A stretch of 64,000 nucleotides of DNA from an uncultured Collinsella sp. (GTDB lineage: Bacteria > Actinomycetota > Coriobacteriia > Coriobacteriales > Coriobacteriaceae). How positions within the stretch are numbered: position 1 is the stretch's first letter; each line of letters opens with the position of its first letter. Below, piece after piece: positions 8,143 to 16,377 of the stretch. Both the position numbers and the translations under genes were made by a program. The stretch covers positions 1 to 64,000 of the forward strand of contig UQHT01000009.1 in assembly GCA_900540875.1 (NCBI GenBank), written 5' to 3'. The notes beneath the pieces are model-generated. The model had not been told where the DNA came from, made no database searches, and saw nothing but the letters and a program-made list of their open reading frames with translations.

Positions 8143-8718
8143 TTATAGATAGGCACCCTCGAGGCGCAGCAGCCACTCCTTGCGGTCGAGGCCGCCGGCA
8201 TATCCGTTGAGCGAACCATCGGCGGCAACTACGCGATGGCATGGCACGATGATCGAAATGGGGTTACGCGCAACCGCAGCCCCCACCGCACGAGGAGACA
8301 CAACAGGGTCCTCATTCCCCGGAACCCGGTGGCGGGCGGCGACACGAAGCGCAATCTCGCCATACGTAGCGACCTCGCCACGCGGAATTGAAAGCAGCTC
8401 GTACCAAACTTCACGCTGAAACGCCGTGCCAATCATATGCAACGGCGGCGTAAACCGAGGTTCCTGCCCTGCAAAATAAGCATTCAGCCAAGCCCATGAA
8501 CGCTCGAGCACCGAAGTGGCCACACCATTTGCGGGACCTACCGACGACATGCCACCAGTACCGGAAATCGCATCGGCGCCTGCAACACGTTCGGAGTCTT
8601 CCCGAAGAAGCGTAGAGCCAAAGTGCTCCTGCCCCTCAAACCAAAGCCCCGTCAAACCGCGGCCATCAGCGGCAAGCAGGATTTCGCCCAAAGGCGAAGC
8701 AAACGTCGTCGTGACCAC
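8143..8718 (-). CDS. ogt: Methylated-DNA-protein-cysteine methyltransferase
   Basis: A 191-residue DNA repair protein that takes the methyl group from O6-methylguanine onto its own Cys. The acceptor motif IIVPCHRVV is present near residue 162, preceded by the DNA-binding helix region TAFQREVWYELLSIPRGEVA and the YGEIA segment. It ends GGLDRKEWLLRLEG. A ~40-residue Gly/Ser-rich insertion (about 30-75) separates the N-terminal and catalytic parts, slightly more than in typical Ogt (about 160-175). The start ATG 8718 has GGAGCC 7 nt upstream. It stands alone. Confidence 0.9.
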   Translation of the reverse strand: MVTTTFASPLGEILLAADGRGLTGLWFEGQEHFGSTLLREDSERVAGADAISGTGGMSSVGPANGVATSVLERSWAWLNAYFAGQEPRFTPPLHMIGTAFQREVWYELLSIPRGEVATYGEIALRVAARHRVPGNEDPVVSPRAVGAAVARNPISIIVPCHRVVAADGSLNGYAGGLDRKEWLLRLEGAYL

Positions 8719-8749
8719 CAGCGGCTCCTTTCAAAACTCCGCAACATAA

Positions 8750-9219
8750 TACCGCGAACTGTGCAGACAACCCCGCAGATACGTCCGGGCGGGCTCGCAA
8801 TTACTTCAGCGAGGCTGTTTTCCCAATCAAGCGAAGAAGACGCGGGGCTTCGACGCCAAGGCGGTACCCCCGCCAGCTGAGCTCTAATACTTTCCCGAGA
8901 AGTGAACGAGTAAAAACGAAGCCCCGGAGCATCCACACCTTTAGACCAAAAAAACCGCAGGATTCGCGCTGCGAAACCGCAGGAAATAGCGGTCAAAATA
9001 TGCCAATGCTTCGGGGGTCCAAATAAGGTCGTTCACTTCTCGGGAAAGTATTAGACCCCGATTCGCACCAACCCCAAAGTCACCCCAGGCGGCAGGCGCG
9101 AAGCGCCGAGGCCGCCGCCGGGACCAGGGCCCGCAACAACCGCGTGCGCCCACATCGGCCCTGCGGCCTCAATCAACAACGGCCCCATCGCAGGCCGCTC
9201 ACAGCAGCGTCACCGCAGG
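8750..9219. other. Intergenic region with a long inverted repeat, no gene seen
   Basis: Between ogt and the structured element beside asd. It holds the 8884-9054 inverted repeat (separate entry) and about 165 bp of GC-rich sequence with small palindromes such as GGCGCGAAGCGCC-like stems near 9095-9115. No coding frame is credible on either strand. Confidence 0.5.
8884..9054. repeat. Long inverted repeat with 26 bp perfect arms
   Basis: Left arm 8884-8909 begins CTAATACTTTCCCGAGAAGT; right arm 9029-9054 is its exact reverse complement. The ~120 bp between folds further (CGGAGCAT with ATGCTTCGG; GACC with GGTC) and contains ACCGCAGG twice. The plan of outer arms, inner stem and CCGCAGG core resembles the elements at 39801 and 53764. 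Confidence 0.6.
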
Positions 9220-9346
9220 TGGGGGCCGGGCTGAGCTTTCAGAACACTCCGCAGACCAGTGTGGCGCCTTGTCCGCGGCTCCGAAGGAGCAGGGCAAGGC
9301 GCCACACATGGTCGAGGACGTTTTGAAAGCTCAGCCCGGCCCCCAC
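9220..9346 (-). ncRNA. Structured 3' element, copy A (after asd)
   Basis: Read on the minus strand (sense of asd), the outer stem GGGGGCCGGGCTGAGCTTTC closes an internal loop made of CGTCCTC on the left and TGCGGAG on the right. A short helix GACC/GGTC with a bulged AT comes next, then a GTGTGGCGCCTTG stem. It begins 14 bp past the asd stop. This is the most divergent of four copies: GACC/GGTC replaces GGAC/GTCC, a paired change, and the tip differs. Confidence 0.6.
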
Positions 9347-9359
9347 CGGACAGGTCACA

Positions 9360-10385
9360 CTACTCGCAGAGCAGCTTAGCGATCTGGACGGCGTTGGTTG
9401 CCGCACCCTTACGGATTTGGTCGCCGCAGCACCAGAAGGTGATACCGCGCGCGGCCTCGGGGTTCGAGATGTCGCGACGCACGCGGCCGACCCAAATCAG
9501 GTCCTGATCGGACGTATCCATCGGCATGGGGAAGCGGTCGTGTGCATCCTCGGCAGCCATATCGTCCACCAGCTTGACGCCGGGAGCGGCGGCCAGCGCA
9601 GCACGGGCCTCCTCGACCGTAATATCGCGCTCAAACTCGAGCGTAATGCTCTCGGAGTGCGAACGCAGCACGGGCACGCGCACGCAGGTGCAGTTCACGC
9701 GCAGCTCGGGCAGATGCATGATCTTGCGGCCCTCGTTTTGCAGCTTCATCTCCTCGGAGGTAAAGCCCTCCTCCTTGACGCCGCCAATCTGCGGAATCAG
9801 GTTGCTCGCCAGCTGGGCGGCAAACGCGCGCGGCTCGGGAATCTCCTCGCCACGGCCCAGGGCGGCCAGCTGAGCCTCGAGCTCGGCCATACCGGGAGCG
9901 CCGGCACCCGAAGCCGCCTGATACGTCGAGACGATCATGCGCTTCACGCCGGCGAGCTGGTGCAGCGGCCACGTGGGAACCAGGCCGATAATGGTCGCGC
10001 AGTTGGGATTGGCGATAAGGCCGTGATGCCACTTGATATCGTCGGCATTGATCTCGGGCACGACCAGCGGCACCTCGGGATCCATGCGGAAGGCATGGCT
10101 GTTGTCGACCACGACGGCGCCGCGCTTGACGGCCTCGGGCAGCAGCTCCTTTGCGATGTCGTCGCCGGCGGCGCCAAGCACAATATCGCAGCCCTCAAAG
10201 GCCTCGGGGCAAGCCTCTTCAATCACGATCTGCTCGCCGCGGAACTCGACGGTCTTGCCCGCAGAACGCGCGCTCGCCAGCAGCTTGAGCTTGCCAACCG
10301 GGAACTCCTGCTCGTTGAGGCACTCGAGCATCTGGGTGCCCACGGCTCCCGTCGCGCCCAAAATAGCAACCGTGTACTGTTTCAT
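9360..10385 (-). CDS. asd: Aspartate-semialdehyde dehydrogenase
   Basis: A 341-residue NADPH enzyme that reduces aspartyl phosphate to aspartate semialdehyde, the branch point to lysine, threonine and methionine. The nucleotide-binding motif GATGAVG is at the N-terminus (MKQYTVAILGATGAVG). The catalytic Cys is in NPNCATI near residue 130, and the substrate-binding region includes LRVNCTCVRVPV with the conserved HSES after it. ATG 10385 is chosen because AAAGGGGGAA lies just upstream; a longer frame to 10472 has no such signal. lysC lies 175 bp upstream on the same strand, so the two may be cotranscribed. A structured element follows the stop. Confidence 0.95.
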   Translation of the reverse strand: MKQYTVAILGATGAVGTQMLECLNEQEFPVGKLKLLASARSAGKTVEFRGEQIVIEEACPEAFEGCDIVLGAAGDDIAKELLPEAVKRGAVVVDNSHAFRMDPEVPLVVPEINADDIKWHHGLIANPNCATIIGLVPTWPLHQLAGVKRMIVSTYQAASGAGAPGMAELEAQLAALGRGEEIPEPRAFAAQLASNLIPQIGGVKEEGFTSEEMKLQNEGRKIMHLPELRVNCTCVRVPVLRSHSESITLEFERDITVEEARAALAAAPGVKLVDDMAAEDAHDRFPMPMDTSDQDLIWVGRVRRDISNPEAARGITFWCCGDQIRKGAATNAVQIAKLLCE

Positions 10386-10516
10386 GCTTCCCCCTTTAAA
10401 GGTTTTGGCTTTTGCCCGCACGACGAGCAGGCCGATTATTGTTGCCAGTGTATACAAGAACGGGGCGGACACGAAACCCGCCCCGTCGAGACGAAACCGA
10501 AACGAAACGCCCCGCC

Positions 10517-10550
10517 GTAGATTTATGAGACATGTCCCAAAAAAATCACC
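10517..10550 (-). repeat. GGGACAT foldback between lysC and asd
   Basis: On the minus strand GGTGATTTTTTTGGGACATG is followed by TCTCATAAATCTAC. GATTT pairs with AAATC around a loop holding GGGACAT. It lies 11 bp past the lysC stop and resembles each arm of the inverted repeat at 29016-29118. Confidence 0.45.
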
Positions 10551-10560
10551 GGGATGTCAA

Positions 10561-11949
10561 CTATTTGTGGAACGCGGCCAGGGCGGGATCGACCGGCGCG
10601 GAAGCCTCCAGGTCGGAGACCTTCACAATGCCGTTCTCGTCGGAGAAGGCACGGTAAATGGTCTGAATCGCCAGATCGAAGTCCTTCTCCTCCACGCCGA
10701 TGATGATGTTGATCTCGTCGCAGCTCTGCGAAATCATACGCACGCTCACGCCGGCCTGGCCAAGCATGCCAAACAGATGGCCCGAGATACCCGCGCGGCC
10801 GCGCAGGTTGCGGCCAACGGTCGCGATAAGCGCCAAGCCCTCGACAACCTCGATCTCGAGCGGCTCGACCTCCTGCTGAATGTCGCCCACGAGCGAGTAC
10901 AGCGAATCGCGCACATCCTGCTCCTGCACCACGGCGCCAAAGCGATCGACGCCGGTGGGCATATGCTCAACGGAAACGTCATAGCGCTCGAAAACCGAAA
11001 GCGCGCGGCGCATAAAGCCGACGCGGGGCTTGGTACGGTCGCGGGCCACGTTGATGGCGACAAAGCCGCGCTTGCCGGTCACGCCGGTAATGATGGGCTC
11101 CGCCTCGCCCTCGTCTGCGGTCTCGCTAATGATGGTGCCGGGATCCCGCGGGGCGTTGGTGTTCTTGATGACCAGCGGAATGCCCGCCTCGCGCACGGGG
11201 AACACGGCCTCCTCGTGCAGAACGCTCGCGCCCATGTACGAAAGCTCGCGCAGCTCCTCGTAGGTAACGCGCGCGATGGGCTGAGCCTCGGGAACAATAC
11301 GCGGATCGGCAGAATAGAAGCCCGAGACGTCAGTCCAGTTCTCGTACAGGTCGGCACCCAGGCACTTGGCCAGGATCGAGCCCGAGATATCGCCACCGCC
11401 GCGGTCGAGCAGCTTGATCTGCCCCTCGCGCGTCGCGCCGTAGAAACCGGGCATGACAAAGCCGCCCTGCTGGCCATACTCCTGCACCAGCTCGGAAGTG
11501 CGGTTCATGCTGAGCGTACCGTCGTGATGGAACGCCACGACCGTCGCGGCGTCCAGGAACGGCAGGCCCAGGTACTCGGCCATCAGGCGGGCGGTAAAGT
11601 ACTCGCCGCGGCTCACGAGCTCCTCGGTGGAGTAGCCGCCCGAGCGGGCGCGCTCGGCAAAGGCCGCAAACTCCTCGCGGATGGGATAGGTGAGCTCCAG
11701 CTCGTCAGCGATATCAAAATAGCGCTGGCCGATGTCCTCGAGCAGTTCCTCGCACGACACGTGATACTTAACGTGTGCGTTAACCAGATAGAGCAGGTCG
11801 GTCACCTTGGTGTCACCCTTAAAGCGGCGACCGCAGGCGGAAACCACCACAAAACGGCGGGCCGGGTCGGCATCGACAATGGCCTTGATCTTCTTGAAGT
11901 GTTCGGCGTCGGCGACCGACGAGCCGCCAAACTTGGCAATCTTTATCAT
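10561..11949 (-). CDS. lysC: Aspartate kinase
   Basis: A 462-residue monofunctional aspartokinase that phosphorylates aspartate as the first step of the pathway completed here by asd, thrC and thrB. The N-terminal kinase motif KFGGSSV (residues 6-12) is present, followed by VVVSACGRR. The RGEYF and LLDRGGGDISG segments bind Asp and ATP. Two ACT domains follow from about residue 315 (VEHMPTGVDRFGAVVQ and VRMISQSCDEINIIIGVEE), so feedback control by lysine or threonine is expected. Its start faces the divergent thrC start across about 100 bp. Confidence 0.93.
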   Translation of the reverse strand: MIKIAKFGGSSVADAEHFKKIKAIVDADPARRFVVVSACGRRFKGDTKVTDLLYLVNAHVKYHVSCEELLEDIGQRYFDIADELELTYPIREEFAAFAERARSGGYSTEELVSRGEYFTARLMAEYLGLPFLDAATVVAFHHDGTLSMNRTSELVQEYGQQGGFVMPGFYGATREGQIKLLDRGGGDISGSILAKCLGADLYENWTDVSGFYSADPRIVPEAQPIARVTYEELRELSYMGASVLHEEAVFPVREAGIPLVIKNTNAPRDPGTIISETADEGEAEPIITGVTGKRGFVAINVARDRTKPRVGFMRRALSVFERYDVSVEHMPTGVDRFGAVVQEQDVRDSLYSLVGDIQQEVEPLEIEVVEGLALIATVGRNLRGRAGISGHLFGMLGQAGVSVRMISQSCDEINIIIGVEEKDFDLAIQTIYRAFSDENGIVKVSDLEASAPVDPALAAFHK

Positions 11950-12052
11950 GGCGTGGAGGTTACCTTTCTAAAAGCCTCTGCAAACCTGTTTTGCGCGCTC
12001 TGATACCATGGTTTCACCGATTGGGACCAAGGCATCCGAGGAGCAGTGTTAT

Positions 12053-13570
12053 ATGGGAACTTATCATAGTACACGAGGACGCACTTTATCGTGCTCAAGT
12101 AAGGTGGCAATCCGCACCGGCATCGCTCCCGACGGGGGTCTGTTTGTCTCGGACGAGCTTGGCACCCAGCAGGTCGATATCAGCTCGCTTGCAGATAAAT
12201 CGTACTTTGAAATCGCTCAAGATGTGTTGGGAATGTTACTGAATGATTACACGGCCGAAGAAATTTCGGCGTGTGTCGACGAGGCGTACCGCGGCACGTT
12301 CGCGAGCGAAGAGGTTACGCCGCTCGTCAAACTCGACGCTGCGCCGGGCGCTGACGCCCCTCAGACCTATGTGATGGAACTCTTTGGCGGCCCCACGAGC
12401 GCCTTCAAGGACGTCGCCCTGCAGATGCTCCCCCGCCTTATGGCCCGCACCTCCGCCAAGGACGGCGGCGCCGAGCGCATCATGATCGTCACCGCCACGT
12501 CGGGCGACACGGGCAAGGCAGCACTCGCCGGCTTTGCCGACGCTCCGGGCACGGGCATCACTGTCTTTTATCCCGAGGGCAAGGTCAGCCGCGTCCAGAA
12601 CCTGCAGATGTCCACTCAGGAGGGCGATAACGTCGCCGTCTGCGGTATCCGCGGCAACTTCGACGACGCCCAGAGTGCCGTCAAGCGCATCTTTGCCGAT
12701 AAGGAACTTGCCGAGCGCTTGGAGGCCGCCGGCACGGTGCTCTCGAGCGCCAACTCCATCAACGTCGGCCGCCTGGTGCCGCAGGTTGTCTACTACTTTG
12801 CCGCCTATGCGCGGCTGCTGCGCGCCGGCGCCATCAAGGCCGGCGATGCCGTGGAGTTCTGCGTGCCGACCGGCAACTTTGGCGATATCCTGGCCGGCTA
12901 CTATGCCAAGCGCATGGGTCTGCCCGTCGCCAAGCTCATCGTCGCGAGCGACAAGAACAACGTTCTGGCTGACTTCCTGACCACCGGCGTCTACGACCGC
13001 AACCGTCCGTTCTTCACGACCATCTCGCCGTCGATGGACATCCTTATTAGCTCCAACCTGGAGCGCATGCTCTACTTCCTGTCCGACGGCGACTGTGAGC
13101 TCGTTTCCGGCCTTATGGAGCAGCTTGCCCAGACCGGCCGCTACGAGGTACCCGCCGAACTGCTGGCAAAGATTCAGAGCGTCTTTGGCTTCGGTTGGGC
13201 CAGCGAGGACGAGGTCCGCGCTGCCATCAAGAGCTGCTGGGACGCGAACGGCTACGTGATCGACCCGCACACCGCTTGCGGCTATCACGTCTTCGAAAAG
13301 GTCGCTCCCGCCGAGGGCGCCAAGGCCCGCGTGTTGCTTTCGACCGCCAGCCCCTACAAGTTCCCGCGAGCCTGCTGCGACGCCTTGGGCCTCGACGTTC
13401 CCGAGGATGATTTTGAGGCTATGCGTGTGCTCGAGCAGGCCACCAACACGGTCGCCCCGACCCAGCTCGCCGAACTCGAGTCCAAACCCGTCCGCTTCGA
13501 AGACGTCTGCGACGTCGATGAGATGGCAAGCTACGTCGAGTCTGCAGCAAAAAAGATGGCTACTAACTAA
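12053..13570 (+). CDS. thrC: Threonine synthase
   Basis: A 505-residue PLP enzyme that converts O-phosphohomoserine to threonine. The N-terminus MGTYHSTRG with SCSSKVAIRTGIAPDGGLFV is typical of the long ThrC class. The PLP lysine is in GPTSAFKDVALQM near residue 120, the phosphate loop is TATSGDTGKAAL, and NSINVGRLVPQ follows. ATG 12053 is preceded by GAGGAG; an earlier in-frame ATG at 12008 has no ribosome site. It is divergent from lysC and is followed after about 200 bp by thrB in the same direction. Confidence 0.93.
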   Translation: MGTYHSTRGRTLSCSSKVAIRTGIAPDGGLFVSDELGTQQVDISSLADKSYFEIAQDVLGMLLNDYTAEEISACVDEAYRGTFASEEVTPLVKLDAAPGADAPQTYVMELFGGPTSAFKDVALQMLPRLMARTSAKDGGAERIMIVTATSGDTGKAALAGFADAPGTGITVFYPEGKVSRVQNLQMSTQEGDNVAVCGIRGNFDDAQSAVKRIFADKELAERLEAAGTVLSSANSINVGRLVPQVVYYFAAYARLLRAGAIKAGDAVEFCVPTGNFGDILAGYYAKRMGLPVAKLIVASDKNNVLADFLTTGVYDRNRPFFTTISPSMDILISSNLERMLYFLSDGDCELVSGLMEQLAQTGRYEVPAELLAKIQSVFGFGWASEDEVRAAIKSCWDANGYVIDPHTACGYHVFEKVAPAEGAKARVLLSTASPYKFPRACCDALGLDVPEDDFEAMRVLEQATNTVAPTQLAELESKPVRFEDVCDVDEMASYVESAAKKMATN

Positions 13571-13582
13571 ACCCCTTATTAA

Positions 13583-13602
13583 GCGCCGGCGAAAGCCGGC
13601 GC
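13583..13602 (+). terminator. Hairpin after thrC
   Basis: AGCGCCGGC and GCCGGCGC pair around a GAAA tetraloop 13 bp past the thrC stop; the downstream sequence CACCTTCTTTC is only moderately T-rich, so termination may be partial and allow thrB expression. Confidence 0.5.
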
Positions 13603-13650
13603 ACCTTCTTTCATCAGATAACCCTTGGGATGATGACGAACTGACATGCG

Positions 13651-13756
13651 GGTCTGCCTGTTTAGTTCGTCGCGAGTTCCGCACGAGCCGGAAAGCACTT
13701 AATGTGCTTTCCGAGCGAGCCAGGACTGCCCGAGCAGCGAACTAAACAGGCAGACC
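13651..13756. repeat. Nested hairpin between thrC and thrB
   Basis: Perfect 19 bp outer arms (GGTCTGCCTGTTTAGTTCG and its reverse complement at 13738-13756) enclose an inner hairpin GGAAAGCACTTAATGTGCTT TCC at 13690-13712, with asymmetric internal loops. It ends 15 bp before the thrB start and would put the thrB leader in a long stem. Its sequence is not shared with the four-copy element at 14676. Confidence 0.55.
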
Positions 13757-13771
13757 GCCCAGGAGATTCCC

Positions 13772-14653
13772 ATGATCAAAATCACCGTCCCAGCAACCAG
13801 CGCCAACCTAGGCATTGGCTACGACACCCTCGGCATGGCCGTCAGCCTCTACTCGCACTTCACCTTTGAGCGCGCCGACAAGCTCACCATCACGGGCTGC
13901 CCCGAGGAATTCCAAAACGAGAACAACCTGGTCTACGTTAGCTTTGTCGATGCACTGGCCGCATGGGGCGAGCCGGCCTTCCCCGTCGCCATCGACATTC
14001 AGACTGACGTTCCCGTCGCCCGCGGCCTGGGCTCCAGCTCCACCTGTGTCGTCGCCGGCATTATGGCCGCCGCCGCGCTGACAGGCCACACCGTCGACCG
14101 TGCCGAGCTCGTCCGCATTGCCACCGAGGTCGAGGGCCATCCCGATAACGTCGCCCCCGCTATCCTGGGCGGCGCCGTCTGCTCCTTTACGCCGACCGAT
14201 TCGCTCCCCCAGTGCCTGCGCTACGAGGTGAGCGATCGCCTGCGTTTTATTACCGTGATTCCTCCCTACGAGGTGCATACGAGCGAGGCGCGCAAGGTCG
14301 TGCCGCAGGAGGTTCCGCTCTCCACCGCCGTATGGCAGATGGGCCGCATCGCCGGCATGACGCGCGGTCTTGAGTCCGGCAACCTCGACCTGATTGCCGC
14401 CGCCAATGACGACCGCATCCAGGAACCCTATCGTCGCCGTCTGATTCCCGACTACAACGCCGTGCGCGACACCTGCCTTAACGGCGGCGCCAAGACCATC
14501 TGGATCAGCGGATCGGGCTCGACCCTTATGGCTGTGACCGACGACACCATCGTGGCAAAGTTCCTGCAGGTCAAGCTGCGCGAGCAGTTCCCCAAGTGTG
14601 AGACGCATATCCTCACGTGCGACACGGAAGGCGCCCAGATCGAATACCTGTAG
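13772..14653 (+). CDS. thrB: Homoserine kinase
   Basis: A 293-residue GHMP-superfamily kinase that makes O-phosphohomoserine, the substrate of ThrC upstream. Motifs: N-terminal VPATSANLGIGYDTLGMAV, the ATP-binding PVARGLGSSSTCVVAG at about 83-98, and a C-terminal glycine-rich ISGSGSTLMAV. Length is normal for the family. CAGGAGATT precedes the ATG. The nearby order asd, lysC, thrC, thrB covers all aspartate-to-threonine steps except homoserine dehydrogenase, which is not in this window. Confidence 0.95.
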   Translation: MIKITVPATSANLGIGYDTLGMAVSLYSHFTFERADKLTITGCPEEFQNENNLVYVSFVDALAAWGEPAFPVAIDIQTDVPVARGLGSSSTCVVAGIMAAAALTGHTVDRAELVRIATEVEGHPDNVAPAILGGAVCSFTPTDSLPQCLRYEVSDRLRFITVIPPYEVHTSEARKVVPQEVPLSTAVWQMGRIAGMTRGLESGNLDLIAAANDDRIQEPYRRRLIPDYNAVRDTCLNGGAKTIWISGSGSTLMAVTDDTIVAKFLQVKLREQFPKCETHILTCDTEGAQIEYL

Positions 14654-14675
14654 TCGCCGTACCTTATACCCGCCG

Positions 14676-14799
14676 GGGAGGCCAGGGGCTTTGCCCCCAA
14701 ATCGTCCTCGGACATGGCAGGACCCCCGCTGCGCACTTCGTGCGGCGGGGGTCCTGCCGTCCTGCGGAAAGATTTGGGGGCAAAGCCCCTGGCCTCCCT
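14676..14799 (+). ncRNA. Structured 3' element, copy B (after thrB)
   Basis: Starts 22 bp past the thrB stop, in its sense strand. Outer stem: GGGAGGCCAGGGGCTTTGCC with its complement at the right end. Internal loop: CGTCCTC on the left and TGCGGAA on the right. Short helix: GGAC/GTCC with a bulged AT. Inner stem: GGCAGGACCCCCG. Tip: CTGCGCACTTCGTGCGG. Loop and tip motifs are shared with copies C and D, while the stem sequences are not. Confidence 0.65.
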
Positions 14800-14936
14800 A
14801 CGTTAACTTCGCTGGCGGCGGCTACAGGGACCTTCGCTCTGTAAAAGCGCCGGGCTGATAGTTTGGCTTTTTATTGATAGGGGCTCTTACTAGGCTGGAG
14901 CACTTCCTAGAGGCGGGCATCGGCTGTGTGCTTGGT

Positions 14937-15635
14937 TTAGGCGGCGCTGGATTCTTTGAATTCAAAGACTGGTTCTAGGAGGTCTTCGATGTTGCAGTGG
15001 AGGGCTTTTGCTATGGCTCTTACGCTTGTTACCGAAGCTTCATTGATGTTTCTCTGGCGCTGCTCGTACATTTGGATTGAGCGGAGTGACACACCCGATT
15101 CGTACGCTAGGTCTTGTTGGGTTTTCTTAAGCTTCTTTCTCGCTAACGCAAGTTTGGTTTGCCTGGACGCTTTTTTCGCCATATCGCAGACGAGGCGAGC
15201 CACGCGTTCCTCCGAGGCTTCGTGCCAGGGGTAGTACAGACTGCGTAGCACATCGAATGGAACGACATGCAGCAAATCTTCGAAAGACTCTCCTAGGCGC
15301 CACTGCAGGTATGCCAGTATCCAGCCCGCCCAATATTCCGGCGTCTTCTCAAATCGATAGGCGCAGTCCGGTATAGGCCCGTTTTGATAGCCCGACCTTT
15401 CGGCGATAAGCGCGAACAGCTCAACGCCCGATTTTCCCGACACTACCCATGCGTTGCCGCGTTCGAACTCGCGAGCTACGCCGCTCAGGCAAAAGAGTTC
15501 AGCAACTTCCGATCCTTCTGCTCCGTAATCGTTAACGGCATAGTCGAAGCAATCCCCGAGGTTGTTCATTGCGTCCTCAAGGTAATAGACGGGATATGTC
15601 CTACTCGGCCCACGATCCGTTAACTCTTGGATCAT
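14937..15635 (-). CDS. XRE-type HTH protein, probable antitoxin partner of a DUF3990 protein
   Basis: A 232-residue protein with a ~150-residue N-terminal domain of unknown fold (Trp, Tyr and acidic rich: EYWAGWILAYLQWRL) and a C-terminal Cro/C1-type HTH at about 160-218 (RKKLKKTQQDLAYESGVSLR then RSIQMYEQRQRNINEAS). Its start lies inside the end of the DUF3990 gene (35 bp overlap, different frame), so the two are translationally linked with the putative toxin first. The HTH makes it the likely repressor acting at the 45 bp palindrome upstream of the operon. Calling it an antitoxin is inference from arrangement. Confidence 0.65.
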   Translation of the reverse strand: MIQELTDRGPSRTYPVYYLEDAMNNLGDCFDYAVNDYGAEGSEVAELFCLSGVAREFERGNAWVVSGKSGVELFALIAERSGYQNGPIPDCAYRFEKTPEYWAGWILAYLQWRLGESFEDLLHVVPFDVLRSLYYPWHEASEERVARLVCDMAKKASRQTKLALARKKLKKTQQDLAYESGVSLRSIQMYEQRQRNINEASVTSVRAIAKALHCNIEDLLEPVFEFKESSAA

Positions 15636-16284
15636 TTAAATCAACCCTCCCTGACATCAAATCCCTAATGTCGACACCCTCGGTGTCAAATCCGTTTACC
15701 GTATCCAGGTACTTACGTCGAGCGTTCTGTTCTCGCTCAAATCGTTTGGGATAAAACTCCGCTCCCGAGGCCTGCTTCCAATCGCGAAACCTGATCGCCG
15801 AGAACGCGCGCTCACTCATAAGCGCATATTGAATGCCCAAATCCCCCAAAAACATAATGCGCTGCAATTGCCTGAGCGAAATCATGCCGTTAACGAACTG
15901 TCTTGCAAACGAAAAGTAGGAATCGTCAGCGCGATAGCCTCGAATAACGTCATAGGGAGAAATATCAATCAGGCAGTTGTCCAGCAAATACCGAAGTCCT
16001 TCGCGTGCCAGCGGCGTCGAGACATTAAACTCCCGGTTGTCAGCCAAAATCGCAAGCCAATTGAGGATTGAAAACTCCCCAGACTCTAAATCCAAGACCG
16101 AAAGGCCCTCTAAGTCAAGCTCATATCGGTTCGCGATGCCATCAGACTCGGTCCGGCATGCCCATTCCATTGCCATTTCCTCATGTGGTGTGCAATAAAA
16201 CCCGCGCCCATAGTCATTGAATTGCCTGCATTTATCCAACGATGGATGCTCGACAACAACCTCCGACCCGTGCCAAAGCTCCAT
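15601..16284 (-). CDS. DUF3990 protein, probable ADP-ribosyltransferase-like toxin
   Basis: A 227-residue protein with the DUF3990 signature at its N-terminus: LWHGSEVVVEHPSL followed by DYGRGFYCTPHEEMAMEWA. The H-G, Y-G-x-G-F-Y and E-M-A-M-E-W positions recall the ADP-ribosyltransferase fold to which I believe this family belongs; activity is not shown here. A C-terminal arm of about 80 residues (from RAFSAIRF) is Arg/Lys-rich and may bind the partner or nucleic acid. AGGAGG lies 5-10 nt before ATG 16284. It overlaps the HTH gene and is preceded by a strong palindromic operator, all fitting a self-regulated toxin-antitoxin pair. Confidence 0.65.
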   Translation of the reverse strand: MELWHGSEVVVEHPSLDKCRQFNDYGRGFYCTPHEEMAMEWACRTESDGIANRYELDLEGLSVLDLESGEFSILNWLAILADNREFNVSTPLAREGLRYLLDNCLIDISPYDVIRGYRADDSYFSFARQFVNGMISLRQLQRIMFLGDLGIQYALMSERAFSAIRFRDWKQASGAEFYPKRFEREQNARRKYLDTVNGFDTEGVDIRDLMSGRVDLNDPRVNGSWAE

Positions 16285-16300
16285 ATCGACCTCCTAAAAA

Positions 16301-16345
16301 TATCACCCCAGTGATAGTTTACCAATAACTATCACTGGGGTGATA
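16301..16345. promoter_or_regulatory. 45 bp double palindrome, operator of the DUF3990/HTH operon
   Basis: Two perfect 19 bp arms (16301-16319 and 16327-16345; TATCACCCCAGTGATAGTT and its reverse complement) separated by 7 bp. Each arm contains the smaller palindrome TATCACCCCAGTGATA or its mirror, so there are two dyad sites about 26 bp apart. It begins 17 bp upstream of the DUF3990 start codon. Likely bound by the HTH protein. Confidence 0.7.
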
Positions 16346-16377
16346 TAGATGAGAGCTTTTGAGGGGCTGCAGCCTGA

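Noticed and set aside
10033..12003. Long open frame (about 650 codons) antisense to asd and lysC
   Set aside because: Composition is Gly/Ala/His-rich with no domain sense, and it mirrors two certain genes; typical shadow of GC-rich coding DNA.
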